Assembly (NCBI GenBank): GCA_030680075.1
Contig: JAUXWR010000299.1
Coordinates: forward strand, 1 to 64,000
Source: Legionella sp.
GTDB taxonomy: Bacteria; Pseudomonadota; Gammaproteobacteria; Legionellales; Legionellaceae
Direction: 5' to 3'
Length of the DNA: 64,000 nucleotides
The number at the start of each line of letters is the position of its first letter. Position 1 is the first letter of the stretch. This document shows positions 9,532-21,013 of the stretch, piece after piece. The translations under genes were made by a program, and so were the position numbers. The notes beneath the pieces were generated by a model, which was not told the DNA's origin, made no database searches, and was given only the letters and a program-made list of their open reading frames with translations.

Positions 9532-10059
9532 ATGAAACCTAAATCGTTTCTAAAACTGGGGCTGGTAGCCGCAAGTATCGTCCTGCTTGCAGCTTGTTCA
9601 AAGAGTCCTGGCAGTGCTGATGGGGCCGGTTACAACGATGGCGATGCTTCTGCGCACGGTTTAGGGCAATTCAGCCGCTTTGCGGGACAAGAGCCTGGTG
9701 AATCCTATACAACACAGGCGCCACATAATCAACGCTACTTATTTTCATACGACGACAGCAGCTTTGCACCTAAATACATGGCTTCTCTGAATGCGCAATC
9801 CGACTACTTGAAATCGCATCCTGGCGCACGAGTTCTCCTCGCAGGTCATACGGATGAGCGTGGAAGTCGTGAGTATAACATTGCCCTTGGCGAGCGCCGC
9901 GCAAATACCGTTGCTGAATTAATGAGAATGTCAGGTGTCGGTCGTCAACAAATCCGTGTGGTTAGCTACGGCAAAGAGCGTCCTGCAAACTTTGGTCACG
10001 ACGAAGCGTCACATCTGCAAAATCGCCGTGTTGAGTTAACGTATGAGGCAACTCGATGA
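9532..10059 (+). CDS. pal: peptidoglycan-associated lipoprotein Pal
   Basis: Lipobox LLAAC; OmpA-like AGHTDERGSREYNIALGERRANTV. Confidence 0.95.
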   Translation: MKPKSFLKLGLVAASIVLLAACSKSPGSADGAGYNDGDASAHGLGQFSRFAGQEPGESYTTQAPHNQRYLFSYDDSSFAPKYMASLNAQSDYLKSHPGARVLLAGHTDERGSREYNIALGERRANTVAELMRMSGVGRQQIRVVSYGKERPANFGHDEASHLQNRRVELTYEATR

Positions 10060-10967
10060 TCCGTGGTACCCCTTACTATCTCGCATTATTTTTTAGCGCT
10101 CTTTTACCGCTTTACGCCTTTGCTCAGGCGCCAGTGGTAGATGATAGCGAAAATTTTGCGATCCTTGATGAACAACAGGCCGCTCACGAGCAGCCTGTTG
10201 CCAAAACCCAGCTTGATTATGGCGATACTGAAGAAGAAATAGCCCTTGCTCAAGATAATGATATGGACAACCGCGATAGTGCGGATTTACTCAACAAGCT
10301 AAAAGGCATGCAGCAAGAGATTCAGGAACTACGTGGCCAACTCGAAGTACAGACCCATGAATTAAAAGCATTGCAGGAGCAACAACTGTCATTTTATACA
10401 GATATTGACTCACGCCTGCGGGAGACCCCTGCCAAAGGCTTACAAGCATCACCCCATACCGAATTAACGATTGAACCCGAAGCCACCACTGCCACAAATA
10501 CGGTAGCCAAACCGCTAGCACCCCCTCAATCGCAAGCAATTAATACCGTGACCACACCGATAAATACCCCATCACGAAGTAACCCTGCTGATGAGCAAAT
10601 CAGTTATCTCGCGGCTTACGATTTAGTAAAAAACAAACGCTATGATGACGCATTATCGGCTATGCAAACATTTGTCTTAAGATACCCCCAGGGTGGCTAT
10701 ACCGCTAATGCCCAATACTGGCTGGGTGAACTTTACATGGTTAAAAAAGACTATACGCTGGCAATTGAGCATTTTGAAATAGTGCTGAAGCACTTTTCCT
10801 CTTCCAGTAAAGCGGCAGCCTGCTCACTTAAAATTGGGTATGCGCTCGCTGCATCCGGTAAAAAAGCTGAAGCAATCCAGCGGTTGCAACAAGTACTAAA
10901 AAACTATCCGGACACTCCTACAGCGCAACTTGCTGCCACCAAACTTAAAACACTTAATGCCTCATGA
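10056..10967 (+). CDS. cpoB: cell division coordinator CpoB (YbgF) with TPR repeats
   Basis: Coiled-coil N-terminus and C-terminal TPRs (YDLVKNKRYDDALSAMQTFVLRYPQGGYTANAQYWLGELY); follows pal. Confidence 0.92.
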   Translation: MIRGTPYYLALFFSALLPLYAFAQAPVVDDSENFAILDEQQAAHEQPVAKTQLDYGDTEEEIALAQDNDMDNRDSADLLNKLKGMQQEIQELRGQLEVQTHELKALQEQQLSFYTDIDSRLRETPAKGLQASPHTELTIEPEATTATNTVAKPLAPPQSQAINTVTTPINTPSRSNPADEQISYLAAYDLVKNKRYDDALSAMQTFVLRYPQGGYTANAQYWLGELYMVKKDYTLAIEHFEIVLKHFSSSSKAAACSLKIGYALAASGKKAEAIQRLQQVLKNYPDTPTAQLAATKLKTLNAS

Positions 10968-11617
10968 CCCGAAATAGCTCTCAATTACGCATTACTGAAA
11001 TTTTTTACTCCCTCCAGGGTGAATCTACAACCGTGGGCTTACCCACGGTTTTTGTACGCTTGACAGGCTGCCCTCTTCGTTGCCAATATTGCGATACCGC
11101 TTATGCATTTAGCGGGGGTAAATTGATGGAAATCTCAACGATTGTTGAGGAAATTAAAAGTCATCGATGCGCTCATGTGTGTGTAACAGGCGGAGAGCCA
11201 TTAGCCCAGCCTGGCTGTATTCTTTTATTAAAACAGCTTTGCGATGCGGGCTTTAATGTTTCTATTGAAACCAGTGGTGCACGAGATATTGCCGATGTAG
11301 ATGAACGCGTCATGATAGTCATGGACTTAAAAACCCCTGACTCAAAAGAATGTGATAAAAATCTGATGAGTAATCTTGCGCATCTTAAAAAATCCGATCA
11401 AATAAAATTTGTCATATGTAGCCGCGGGGATTATGACTGGGCTCGCGAGACTATCGATGCCTATCAGCTTACAGAGCGCACTCAAGTCCTCTTCTCTCCC
11501 AGCTGGCAAGATATAACCCCAACAACCCTGGCTGACTGGATAATCTCCGATCATCTCCCCGTGCGCTTTCAGTTACAGTTGCATAAAATCCTTTGGAATG
11601 ATGAGCCCGGCCGGTAA
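10964..11617 (+). CDS. queE: 7-carboxy-7-deazaguanine synthase QueE (radical SAM)
   Basis: EIFYSLQGESTTVGLPTVFVRLTGCPLRCQYCDTAYAF. Confidence 0.93.
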   Translation: MTRNSSQLRITEIFYSLQGESTTVGLPTVFVRLTGCPLRCQYCDTAYAFSGGKLMEISTIVEEIKSHRCAHVCVTGGEPLAQPGCILLLKQLCDAGFNVSIETSGARDIADVDERVMIVMDLKTPDSKECDKNLMSNLAHLKKSDQIKFVICSRGDYDWARETIDAYQLTERTQVLFSPSWQDITPTTLADWIISDHLPVRFQLQLHKILWNDEPGR

Positions 11618-11635
11618 TAATAGAGAGAGAAAATT

Positions 11636-12583
11636 ATGCAATGGTTTGCTCAAGCACCCGCTAATATTGCACTCATCAAATACATGGGCAAAAAAGACGA
11701 GGATCTTAATCTACCCGATAATCCTTCTTTGTCCTACACCTTAAATAATCTCTTAACCAGTGTGATGCTGGAGAAACAGGCTGGAAAAAAGGATTTTTGG
11801 GAGCCTCTACAAACGCCTGGCGCGGCTCCCTTTTCACTTTCAATGAAAGCCCAGCAACGTTTTTTGCAACACTTAAATCGCGTAAAAAATCATTTTAACT
11901 ACGATGGGGCTTTTATCGTTCGCTCATCTAATAATTTTCCTCAAGGCAGCGGCCTTGCCAGTTCGGCTTCAAGCTTTGCAGCGCTTACATTGTGTGCTGT
12001 CAGAGCAATAAGTGAACTTAAAGGCATTTCATTACCACCTGTTTCATTACAAGCTCATCTAAGTCGCCTGGGATCAGGTTCTTCTTGCCGTTCCTTTTTT
12101 TCACCCTGGGCCTTGTGGGAAGATGACAAGGTGGAGGCTATTGAATTACCTTATCCCCAATTACTCCATCAGGTAGTCATTATTAGTCATGAAGAAAAAC
12201 ACGTTTCCTCCAGTGAGGCGCATAGACGAGTTAAAACAAGCCCGCTCTTTCATACTCGAAGCAGGCGTGCTTCCGAAAATTTAAGTCTTTTATTAGCAGC
12301 CTTTCGCGCTGAAGATTGGCAAAGTGCCTATCAAATATGTTGGCGAGAATTTCAAGACATGCACCATTTATTTACCAGTTGTGACGAGCCGTTTACTTAT
12401 ATGACTGATGCAACGCATCATGTATTAAAACAATTGCAAAACCTCTGGCAACACAATAATGATGGCCCTATTGTGACAATGGACGCAGGCCCTAATATTC
12501 ATCTTCTCTATAGGCCTTCGCAAGCGGATATGGCGCAACAATTTAAACAAGATCATTTGGTTGGAAACCACGATGTTTTATAA
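11636..12583 (+). CDS. mvaD: diphosphomevalonate decarboxylase
   Basis: APANIALIKYMGKKDEDLNLPDNPSLSYTL; NFPQGSGLASSASSFAAL; RLGSGSSCRSFF. Confidence 0.93.
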   Translation: MQWFAQAPANIALIKYMGKKDEDLNLPDNPSLSYTLNNLLTSVMLEKQAGKKDFWEPLQTPGAAPFSLSMKAQQRFLQHLNRVKNHFNYDGAFIVRSSNNFPQGSGLASSASSFAALTLCAVRAISELKGISLPPVSLQAHLSRLGSGSSCRSFFSPWALWEDDKVEAIELPYPQLLHQVVIISHEEKHVSSSEAHRRVKTSPLFHTRSRRASENLSLLLAAFRAEDWQSAYQICWREFQDMHHLFTSCDEPFTYMTDATHHVLKQLQNLWQHNNDGPIVTMDAGPNIHLLYRPSQADMAQQFKQDHLVGNHDVL

Positions 12584-13454
12584 TTTTCAAACCACCACTC
12601 ACGGCAAATGGATTCTCGCAGGAGAACACGCGGTACTAAGAGGGCATAGCGCGCTCGTATTCCCTATCCCTGAAAAAAAACTAACACTAACCTATACGCC
12701 TGCGCATGCCGACTTGCATGCCGACTATGAAGGGAGTAGTGGCGATGATATGCATCTTTTATTTTGGAGTGTATTAGAGCAAGGGCAACAATTGCTGGGT
12801 CAGTCTCTAAATCGTTTAACAGGTCATTTTCATCTGAAGTCCAATATTCCTATTGGCGTTGGTATGGGGGCATCAGCCGCTTTGTGTGTTGCCATGAGTC
12901 GATGGTTTGCCGCACAAAATCTATTAACTGATGATACCGTTGAATCTTTTGCCAAAAATCTTGAAAATTTATTTCACGGGCAAAGTAGCGGCCTCGACAT
13001 TGCCGGGGTAGCGGCCGATAGAGGCGCTTATTTTAAGAAAGGTGAAATAACGCCGGTGACACAAGCCTGGCAACCTTATTGGTATTTATCATCTTGCGGG
13101 CAAGTAGGGATAACCTCTCATTGTATAAATCAGGTTAGCCGTTTATGGGAAACGAACCCGGAGCGAGCCGCGCAGATCGACTCGGCAATGAATAGTGCAG
13201 TGGATAAGTCACGACGAGCGCTGGAAAGCGACCACCCCTCTTCTCTCTTTTCGTTAAAAGAAGCCATTGATGAAAGTGCGGAATGTTTTAAAGCCTGGGG
13301 GCTGGTCAGTAATACGCTGGGGCAACACATAGCAATATTAGCAGAACATGGCGCACTGGCGGTCAAGCCAACCGGTTCAGGCGGTGGTGGCTATGTGCTC
13401 AGCTTATGGGATAAAAAACCACCTAAGTTACCTTTTGAGCTAATAGCCGTGTAA
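12573..13454 (+). CDS. mvk: mevalonate kinase
   Basis: GKWILAGEHAVLRGHSALVFP; IPIGVGMGASAALCVA; TGSGGGGYVLSL. Confidence 0.88.
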   Translation: MFYNFQTTTHGKWILAGEHAVLRGHSALVFPIPEKKLTLTYTPAHADLHADYEGSSGDDMHLLFWSVLEQGQQLLGQSLNRLTGHFHLKSNIPIGVGMGASAALCVAMSRWFAAQNLLTDDTVESFAKNLENLFHGQSSGLDIAGVAADRGAYFKKGEITPVTQAWQPYWYLSSCGQVGITSHCINQVSRLWETNPERAAQIDSAMNSAVDKSRRALESDHPSSLFSLKEAIDESAECFKAWGLVSNTLGQHIAILAEHGALAVKPTGSGGGGYVLSLWDKKPPKLPFELIAV

Positions 13455-13724
13455 TTATTCTACAAATTGATAATAGAGCTCATCGTTTTTTACCATGCCC
13501 AGTTCAAAACGCGCTTGCTCTTCGAGCGCTTGATCGCCACTTTTGAGCTCAAGGATATCCGCTTCAATCGCACGATTACGCGAAGCCAACGTTTCATTCT
13601 CTTTTTTTTGCGCTGCAATTTTACTTTCAAGCTGTCGCCATTGCAAAATGCTGCCATCGCCCAACCACAACTTATATTGCAAGCCAATTAACGCCAATAT
13701 CAAAATGATAATAATGGAACGCAT
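13455..13724 (-). CDS. ftsB: cell division protein FtsB
   Basis: N-terminal TM followed by coiled coil, EEQARFELGMVKNDELYYQFVE. Confidence 0.88.
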   Translation of the reverse strand: MRSIIIILILALIGLQYKLWLGDGSILQWRQLESKIAAQKKENETLASRNRAIEADILELKSGDQALEEQARFELGMVKNDELYYQFVE

Positions 13725-13851
13725 GGATTACCCAAGAGTAGTGAGATGATTCATTATATACCTTTATCCTATTAATTGGGGAGGTTTCAGATAAAAGAAA
13801 ATGTCTTCCCTTTACGCTTCATTTTCTTCGATTCCATCTAATGTTGTTTTT

Positions 13852-15138
<1,287 letters not shown>

Positions 15139-15299
15139 TTATAACGACATTTCGATAATTTAGTGCAGTATATCGCAACCACTCGCGCGGTAGAACAATA
15201 AGAAATTGGCAAAAACAAAAAAATTCTTTGCTTAAAACTCGCCGAATGATTAATGAAAGGTATATAATCGACAAAACTATATAAAGGTATACGACCACT

Positions 15300-15971
15300 A
15301 TGGGAAGCATATTTAATATGTTTGGGCCATCACCCATTCGGCCGATTGAGCAACATATTCGCAAAGCGCATCAATGCGCCAAGCAGCTGCACCCTTTTTT
15401 TGAAGCTGTACTTAAGCAGGATTGGCAAACTGCAGCCGAAATAAAGCAAAAGATTGCCGATTTGGAAAAAGAAGCCGATGGTATCAAACGTGATTTGCGT
15501 TTGCACCTGCCTGCCGGTCTTTTCCTCCCCGTTTCACGGATTGATCTTCTGGAGCTCTTAAGTGCGCAAGACCGTATTGCCAATAAAGCCGAAGATATCG
15601 CTGAGTTAATCATCGGCCGAAAAATGGTAATCCCTGAAAGTCTTTCGCCGGTATTTATGTCGTTTCTTGACAGATGCATTGATGCATCCAAACAGGCCTG
15701 TCAGGCCATAAATGAGCTTGATGAATTACTGGAGAGTGGTTTTCGTGGAAGTGAAGTAAAAATAGTTGAAGAAATGATCATGACGCTTGATGAAATCGAA
15801 CATGATAGTGATGAAAAACTTGCCGATATCAGGCAACGTATATTTGTGCTGGAAAAGGATCTGCCTGCTATTGAAATAGTCTTTCTCTATAAGCTGGTCC
15901 AATGGATTGGCGATTTAGCGGATCATGCCCAGACTGTGGGCGGTCGACTCCAAATTCTTATTGCCCGGTAA
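15300..15971 (+). CDS. DUF47/TIGR00153 family (PhoU-like) phosphate transport regulator
   Basis: PhoU-like helical protein directly upstream of a Pit transporter. Confidence 0.85.
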   Translation: MGSIFNMFGPSPIRPIEQHIRKAHQCAKQLHPFFEAVLKQDWQTAAEIKQKIADLEKEADGIKRDLRLHLPAGLFLPVSRIDLLELLSAQDRIANKAEDIAELIIGRKMVIPESLSPVFMSFLDRCIDASKQACQAINELDELLESGFRGSEVKIVEEMIMTLDEIEHDSDEKLADIRQRIFVLEKDLPAIEIVFLYKLVQWIGDLADHAQTVGGRLQILIAR

Positions 15972-15979
15972 CCTTATCC

Positions 15980-17233
15980 ATGGATTATTCTATAGTTTTA
16001 CTTTGGAGCGCTATTGCGCTTTGTTTTTTTATGACCTGGGGTGTAGGCGCCAATGATTTGGCGAATGTCATGAGCACCACCATGGGATCAAAAGCCGTCA
16101 CCGTCAGGCAAGCAATGATTATTGCCATTGTCTTCGAATTCGCCGGCGCCTTTTTTGGTGGAAGTGGTGTAACTGAAACCATGCGTGATGGTATTATCAA
16201 TAGCAGTCAGCTATTAAATCAGCCATTGATTCTCATAGAAGGCATGCTTGGCGTATTATTAGCCTGCACATTCTGGATGAATCTCGCCAGTTATTTAGGT
16301 GTCCCCGTTTCAATTACCAATGCCCTGGTCGGTTCGATGGTGGGTTTTGGTAGCGTCGTATTAGGGAAAGACGCCGTTCACTGGGATCAGGTCTATCATA
16401 TAGCGATTGGCTGGATTACGTCACCCCTAATTGCCGGTATTACTTCTTATACGCTTTTTATCAGTATTCAACAGACTATTTTTGTAAAAAGCGACCCATT
16501 GGAAAAAGCAAAGCTCTATGTGCCTATTTATCTTTTCCTTGTAGGCTCGGTTTTATCCTTCATCACTGTTTTTAAAGGATTAAATCATTTTGATATTCAT
16601 CTAAATTTAAAACAAAACCTGGCTGTAACGCTCGCCACCAGTATCATTATTACTATCACGGGGATGATATTTATCAAGCGAATCCCCGAGATGCCTCGAA
16701 TCAGGCGGCGTGAGCGTTTTCTTCAGGTTGAAAAATACTTCGCGGTATTAATGGCACTGACCGCCTGCGCCATGGTTTTTGCCCATGGTTCCAATGATGT
16801 GGCTCTTGCAGTAGGGCCATTGACTATCATTCATAGCTTGATGATGAACCCCAGTCAGCCTTTAGGGGGGGATAATTATCCAGCATGGATAATATTACTG
16901 GGGTGCGTGGGTGTTATCTCAGGTCTCTTAATGTATGGTCGTAAGGTCATAGAGACGGTAGGGAGTTCTATTACCGCACTGACACCAAGCCGTGCTTTTG
17001 CCGCAACCCTTGCGGCTGCGACAACTGTCGTTGTGGCCACCAGCACAGGCATACCTGTTTCAGCAACGCAAACGCTGGTGGGAGCAGTCCTTGGCGTAGG
17101 TTTGGCGCGTGGTATTGGTGCATTGAATCTGATTGTTATCCGTAATATTTTTATGTCGTGGGTGCTAACGTTGCCAATGGCCTCTTTACTGACCATTTTG
17201 GCTTATAAAATCCTGCATGCATCTATAGGATAA
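15980..17233 (+). CDS. pit: inorganic phosphate transporter, PiT family
   Basis: GANDLANVMSTTMGSKAVT and AHGSNDVALAVGPL motifs; ATG at 15980. Confidence 0.93.
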   Translation: MDYSIVLLWSAIALCFFMTWGVGANDLANVMSTTMGSKAVTVRQAMIIAIVFEFAGAFFGGSGVTETMRDGIINSSQLLNQPLILIEGMLGVLLACTFWMNLASYLGVPVSITNALVGSMVGFGSVVLGKDAVHWDQVYHIAIGWITSPLIAGITSYTLFISIQQTIFVKSDPLEKAKLYVPIYLFLVGSVLSFITVFKGLNHFDIHLNLKQNLAVTLATSIIITITGMIFIKRIPEMPRIRRRERFLQVEKYFAVLMALTACAMVFAHGSNDVALAVGPLTIIHSLMMNPSQPLGGDNYPAWIILLGCVGVISGLLMYGRKVIETVGSSITALTPSRAFAATLAAATTVVVATSTGIPVSATQTLVGAVLGVGLARGIGALNLIVIRNIFMSWVLTLPMASLLTILAYKILHASIG

Positions 17234-17234
17234 T

Positions 17235-17417
17235 TTAAAATTCTTCCCAGATTTCTTCCACTAATATGGGGTTGGGATTATCACGCAAATAAGCAATGAT
17301 CTCATGCTTCTTGATTTCTTTTAATTGAGAAGCTGTTTTGGCATGATCACGATCATATTTATAAAAAAATTGGTCAAAAGGGCTAACATAAGCTTTATCG
17401 ATATCATTGTTACTCAT
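17235..17417 (-). CDS. small conserved protein, possibly CBU_0585 family
   Basis: 60 aa ORF; DIDKAYVSPFDQF...SASQLKEIKKHEII-like layout recalled from Legionella/Coxiella small proteins. Confidence 0.55.
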   Translation of the reverse strand: MSNNDIDKAYVSPFDQFFYKYDRDHAKTASQLKEIKKHEIIAYLRDNPNPILVEEIWEEF

Positions 17418-17655
17418 GGTAAATCCAGATTAGGCTAAAGTCTGTAATTTTATCGGGTTTTACTCAAAGTTACCATGCCTGTTTTTTAGTCTTGTTAATT
17501 AAAAAGGCATGCACTGTTGATTTTGATTTGCTCCCTATGCAACTATTACCGTTTCGTGCGGGAAGATAAGAAATTTAATCCTTATTTAGTAACAACACGC
17601 CATTTTTTCTGTTATAAAACCGCCTTGTTTTAATCATTGTAGGGAAGATATTGTC

Positions 17656-18636
17656 ATGACCATTAAAAAAGCAGAGCTGCATGTGCATCTGGAAGGCACG
17701 ATTACGCCGTTTTTAGCGCGTCAACTCGCTAAGCGCAACAACTTGACCCTGCCGCCAGGTCTTGTTGATATCGACGAGAAGAGCTATGCCTTTCGCGATT
17801 TTATGGATTTTTTGAAAGCCTATGATGCCGTTGCAGATGTAATCAAGCACCCAAGAGATTATTATGACATCACTTATGACTACCTTAAATCAACTGCGCT
17901 GACCGGTGGTATTTATGTAGAGATGATGTATTCCCCCGACCACGCAGAACAAGCCAGTGGTATTCCATCGAGTGAGCATTTGTATGCCATTCAAGAGGCT
18001 ATTAATACTGCTGAACAAGAGTTTAATATTATAGGCCGCATTATTGTAACGGCTGTTCGTCATTTTGGTGAAGAATCAGCAATTAAAGTTGCCAAACAGG
18101 CATTAAGAGAAACTGTACCATGCGTCACAGGTTTTGGTCTTGGAGGAGATGAATTTAATTTCCCACCCAAATTATTTAAAAAAGCCTATGAAATTGCAGC
18201 TGAAGGCGGCCTCTCCTGTACAGTGCATGCCGGAGAATTTGCCCCTGCAAGCGGCATGATGGAAGCGATGGATTATTTACCCATAAAACGGATTGGGCAC
18301 GGCGTAATGTCAATGCATTCACCCGAAACTATTGCACGATTAATTGATAAAAATATCGCTCTGGAAGTTTGTCCTTCCAGTAATATTGCGCTCGGTCTCT
18401 TTCCTGATATGGATAGCCACCCTTTACAGCAATTGTTAGATGCCGGTGTTAAAGTAAGCCTTAATTCCGATGATCCCCCGTTTTTCAAAACAACATTGGC
18501 TAATGAATATGAGCGCGTTCAAAAATTTTACCGTTATTCAGACGCTGATATGTTGAATTTTACACGGATGGCAATTGATGCCGCTTTTGTGGATGATAAA
18601 ACAAAGGAGAAATTAGTGAGTCTGGTAAATCAATAA
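17656..18636 (+). CDS. add: adenosine deaminase
   Basis: KAELHVHLEGTI; TVHAGEF; RIGHGV; SLNSDDPPFF. Confidence 0.92.
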   Translation: MTIKKAELHVHLEGTITPFLARQLAKRNNLTLPPGLVDIDEKSYAFRDFMDFLKAYDAVADVIKHPRDYYDITYDYLKSTALTGGIYVEMMYSPDHAEQASGIPSSEHLYAIQEAINTAEQEFNIIGRIIVTAVRHFGEESAIKVAKQALRETVPCVTGFGLGGDEFNFPPKLFKKAYEIAAEGGLSCTVHAGEFAPASGMMEAMDYLPIKRIGHGVMSMHSPETIARLIDKNIALEVCPSSNIALGLFPDMDSHPLQQLLDAGVKVSLNSDDPPFFKTTLANEYERVQKFYRYSDADMLNFTRMAIDAAFVDDKTKEKLVSLVNQ

Positions 18637-18676
18637 GCAAACGCTCAATTGGTGCTTGACGCAATACTCGTAGATT

Positions 18677-18764
18677 CGTAGCCCGGATTAGCAACGCGTA
18701 ATCCGGGAAAGATATTGTCCCGAACCTTGAGATCCCGGATTACGCGTTGCTAATCCGGGCTACG
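18677..18764. repeat. palindromic repeat, full-length copy
   Basis: CGTAGCCCGGATTAGCAACGCGTAATCCGGG ... CCCGGATTACGCGTTGCTAATCCGGGCTACG. Confidence 0.92.
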
Positions 18765-18785
18765 TTACCAAGAAGATGTTTTATG

Positions 18786-19013
18786 TTATTTAGGCCCGAA
18801 GGTTTGCGAAGCATTGATAACTGTTGCGCCGAATTCATCAAGGAGAGCTTGTAATTCTTCCGTTACTTCTTGTCCGTGAGCATCAACTTGGATATTTTTA
18901 TAACTTTCTTTAGCTACATACAATGACCATCTTAAATCCTCAGGATTTTTAATATCCTCACTACTCAGATTTATTACCGCTTGATCTTTAGGAATGACTT
19001 TACCAATAAACAT
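18786..19013 (-). CDS. hypothetical protein, 75 aa
   Basis: ORF with plausible composition between two repeat copies; no recognised family. Confidence 0.5.
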   Translation of the reverse strand: MFIGKVIPKDQAVINLSSEDIKNPEDLRWSLYVAKESYKNIQVDAHGQEVTEELQALLDEFGATVINASQTFGPK

Positions 19014-19081
19014 ATAAATACTCCGGTGAATTGTTGTAAGCGAGTATGGAGCCTACAATGATTATTTGTTTTGTTGTTAAT

Positions 19082-19144
19082 GCGGGATTCTCAAGGTTCG
19101 GGATAACGTCTTTCCCGGATTACGCGTTGCTAATCCGGGCTACG
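19082..19144. repeat. truncated, inverted copy of the 18677 repeat
   Basis: Reverse complement matches the 5' part of the 18677 copy, including the internal TCCCGAACCTTGAGA segment. Confidence 0.9.
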
Positions 19145-19161
19145 TAGATGTTTTTCTCAAA

Positions 19162-20022
19162 TTAAGCTACTTCTTCCATAAACTGGCGCAGTTTTTTCAT
19201 GGCATTTTTTTCAAGTTGGCGCACGCGCTCTGCAGAGACGCCATATTTATCAGCCAAATCATGTAAGGTAGCCTTGTCATCGGTTAGCCAGCGTTGTTGC
19301 AGGATATCCTGGCTGCGCTCATCAAGGCGCTCTAGTGCAAAATGAAGCTCTTCTCGTCCCTGCTCACCACGACGCTCCCGTTCAATTAAATAAGCGGGAT
19401 CATTTTTTGGATCATACAGGTATGAGGCAGGTGCTTTATACGACTCATCATCATCCTCACCTACCGGTGCGTCAAACGAGGTATCCATCGCATTGAGGCG
19501 TTGCTCCATTACCAAAACCTCAGCACGGCTCACGCCTAAATCGCTCGCCACAGCGTCCACTTCGTCATTACTGAACCAGCCAAGACGAGTTTTCATTTGC
19601 CGCAGGTTAAAAAATAATTTCCGTTGAGCTTTCGTTGTTGCGACTTTTACGATTCGCCAGTTACGCAGAACAAACTCATGAATTTCAGATTTAATCCAGT
19701 GCACCGCAAATGACACAAGACGAACACCCATTTTGGGGTCAAAACGTTTAACGGCTTTCATCAAGCCTACATTACCTTCCTGTATTAAATCGTTAAGTGG
19801 CAAACCATAACCCAAATAACCACGAGCGACCCGTACCACGTAACGCAAGTGCGCAAGAACCAAACGACGAGCACTTTCAATATCACCTTCGGTCTGAAAA
19901 CGCAAAGCGCACTGATACTCTTCTTCAACAGAGAGCATGGGGATTTGATTAACATGATGAATGTATGCATCAAGACTGCCTATGGGCAGCGTTAACGACG
20001 CCAGTTGTAGCGGCTTACTCAT
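19162..20022 (-). CDS. rpoH: RNA polymerase sigma-32 factor RpoH
   Basis: [52 protein letters not shown] RpoH box. Confidence 0.96.
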   Translation of the reverse strand: MSKPLQLASLTLPIGSLDAYIHHVNQIPMLSVEEEYQCALRFQTEGDIESARRLVLAHLRYVVRVARGYLGYGLPLNDLIQEGNVGLMKAVKRFDPKMGVRLVSFAVHWIKSEIHEFVLRNWRIVKVATTKAQRKLFFNLRQMKTRLGWFSNDEVDAVASDLGVSRAEVLVMEQRLNAMDTSFDAPVGEDDDESYKAPASYLYDPKNDPAYLIERERRGEQGREELHFALERLDERSQDILQQRWLTDDKATLHDLADKYGVSAERVRQLEKNAMKKLRQFMEEVA

Positions 20023-20083
20023 ACTACTTCTCCAGTTATATACTTCCAAATTATAACAGGTGCATTTTTGGGGCTATTATAGA

Positions 20084-21013
20084 CTAATTATAGGGCTCAA
20101 TGGAAGCAAGCTGGCTCTTAACTGACAATCTTGCACCTAACCAACCCAACCCCACAGCTGCTAATACAATTAAATAAGCTTGTTTGACTGTTAAACCCAG
20201 CAAAGGATAATGCATATGGTAAACAGAGGCCAGATCCTGGACTGCAACGGCGACACTTAACATAAAAATATTTACAAATAAAATCGCAAATATCGCACCG
20301 ACCATACCATACCACATGCCAGAATAAAGAAATGGACGAAGAATAAAAGAATCCGTAGCGCCAATGAGCTTTAAAACCTGAATTTCCTCATGGCGATTAT
20401 GAATAGCAAGCCTTAACGTATTACCCACTATTAACACTACTGCCGAAGCAAGTAGTGCCATCAGCGCATTCGCAATTTTGGCTACAAAACCCAATATGGC
20501 ATGCAGCCGGGCTATCCACTCCATATCCAGTTTAGCCTGCTCAACCTGAGGCAAAACCTTCAAGCGCTCATATAACTGTTGCATTTTCAGTGGTGTATTT
20601 ACGGCAAGCGAAGGCATTACATCAACCATCGCCGGTAGAGGATTTTCAGGCAAATACCGCATAATATCATGCATACCTTCCTGTTTCTGCAACTCGCGTA
20701 ACCCTTCTTCCCGTGTTTTAAGCGTCACATGCCCAACACCAGAAATAGCCTGCAACTGCTTTAAGAAAGAATCACCGTCCGCCGCTGTCAGAGGTGATTT
20801 GAGGTATAACGAAATATGACCGCCACGCTGCCAATCACGCGTTAATTGCCCAAAATTATCCGTAAAAACCCAGAATAAGGCAGGCAACGTTAATGCTATA
20901 GCAATCACAATGACCGTAGTCATTGTCGAAAGAGGTCTCTGCCAAAGAAAATTAAAACTGTTAGTAGCCGCTTGTAAGTGGCAGGCGCCATGAGCCCGAA
21001 GACTTTTTAACAT
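20084..21013 (-). CDS. ftsX: cell division protein FtsX
   Basis: FtsX permease topology; next to ftsE and ftsY. Confidence 0.93.
   Translation of the reverse strand: MLKSLRAHGACHLQAATNSFNFLWQRPLSTMTTVIVIAIALTLPALFWVFTDNFGQLTRDWQRGGHISLYLKSPLTAADGDSFLKQLQAISGVGHVTLKTREEGLRELQKQEGMHDIMRYLPENPLPAMVDVMPSLAVNTPLKMQQLYERLKVLPQVEQAKLDMEWIARLHAILGFVAKIANALMALLASAVVLIVGNTLRLAIHNRHEEIQVLKLIGATDSFILRPFLYSGMWYGMVGAIFAILFVNIFMLSVAVAVQDLASVYHMHYPLLGLTVKQAYLIVLAAVGLGWLGARLSVKSQLASIEPYN

Noticed and set aside
13796-13827. AAGAAAATG...CATTTTCTT inverted repeat downstream of eno
   Set aside because: AT-rich, long loop and no clear T-run; too weak to call as a terminator
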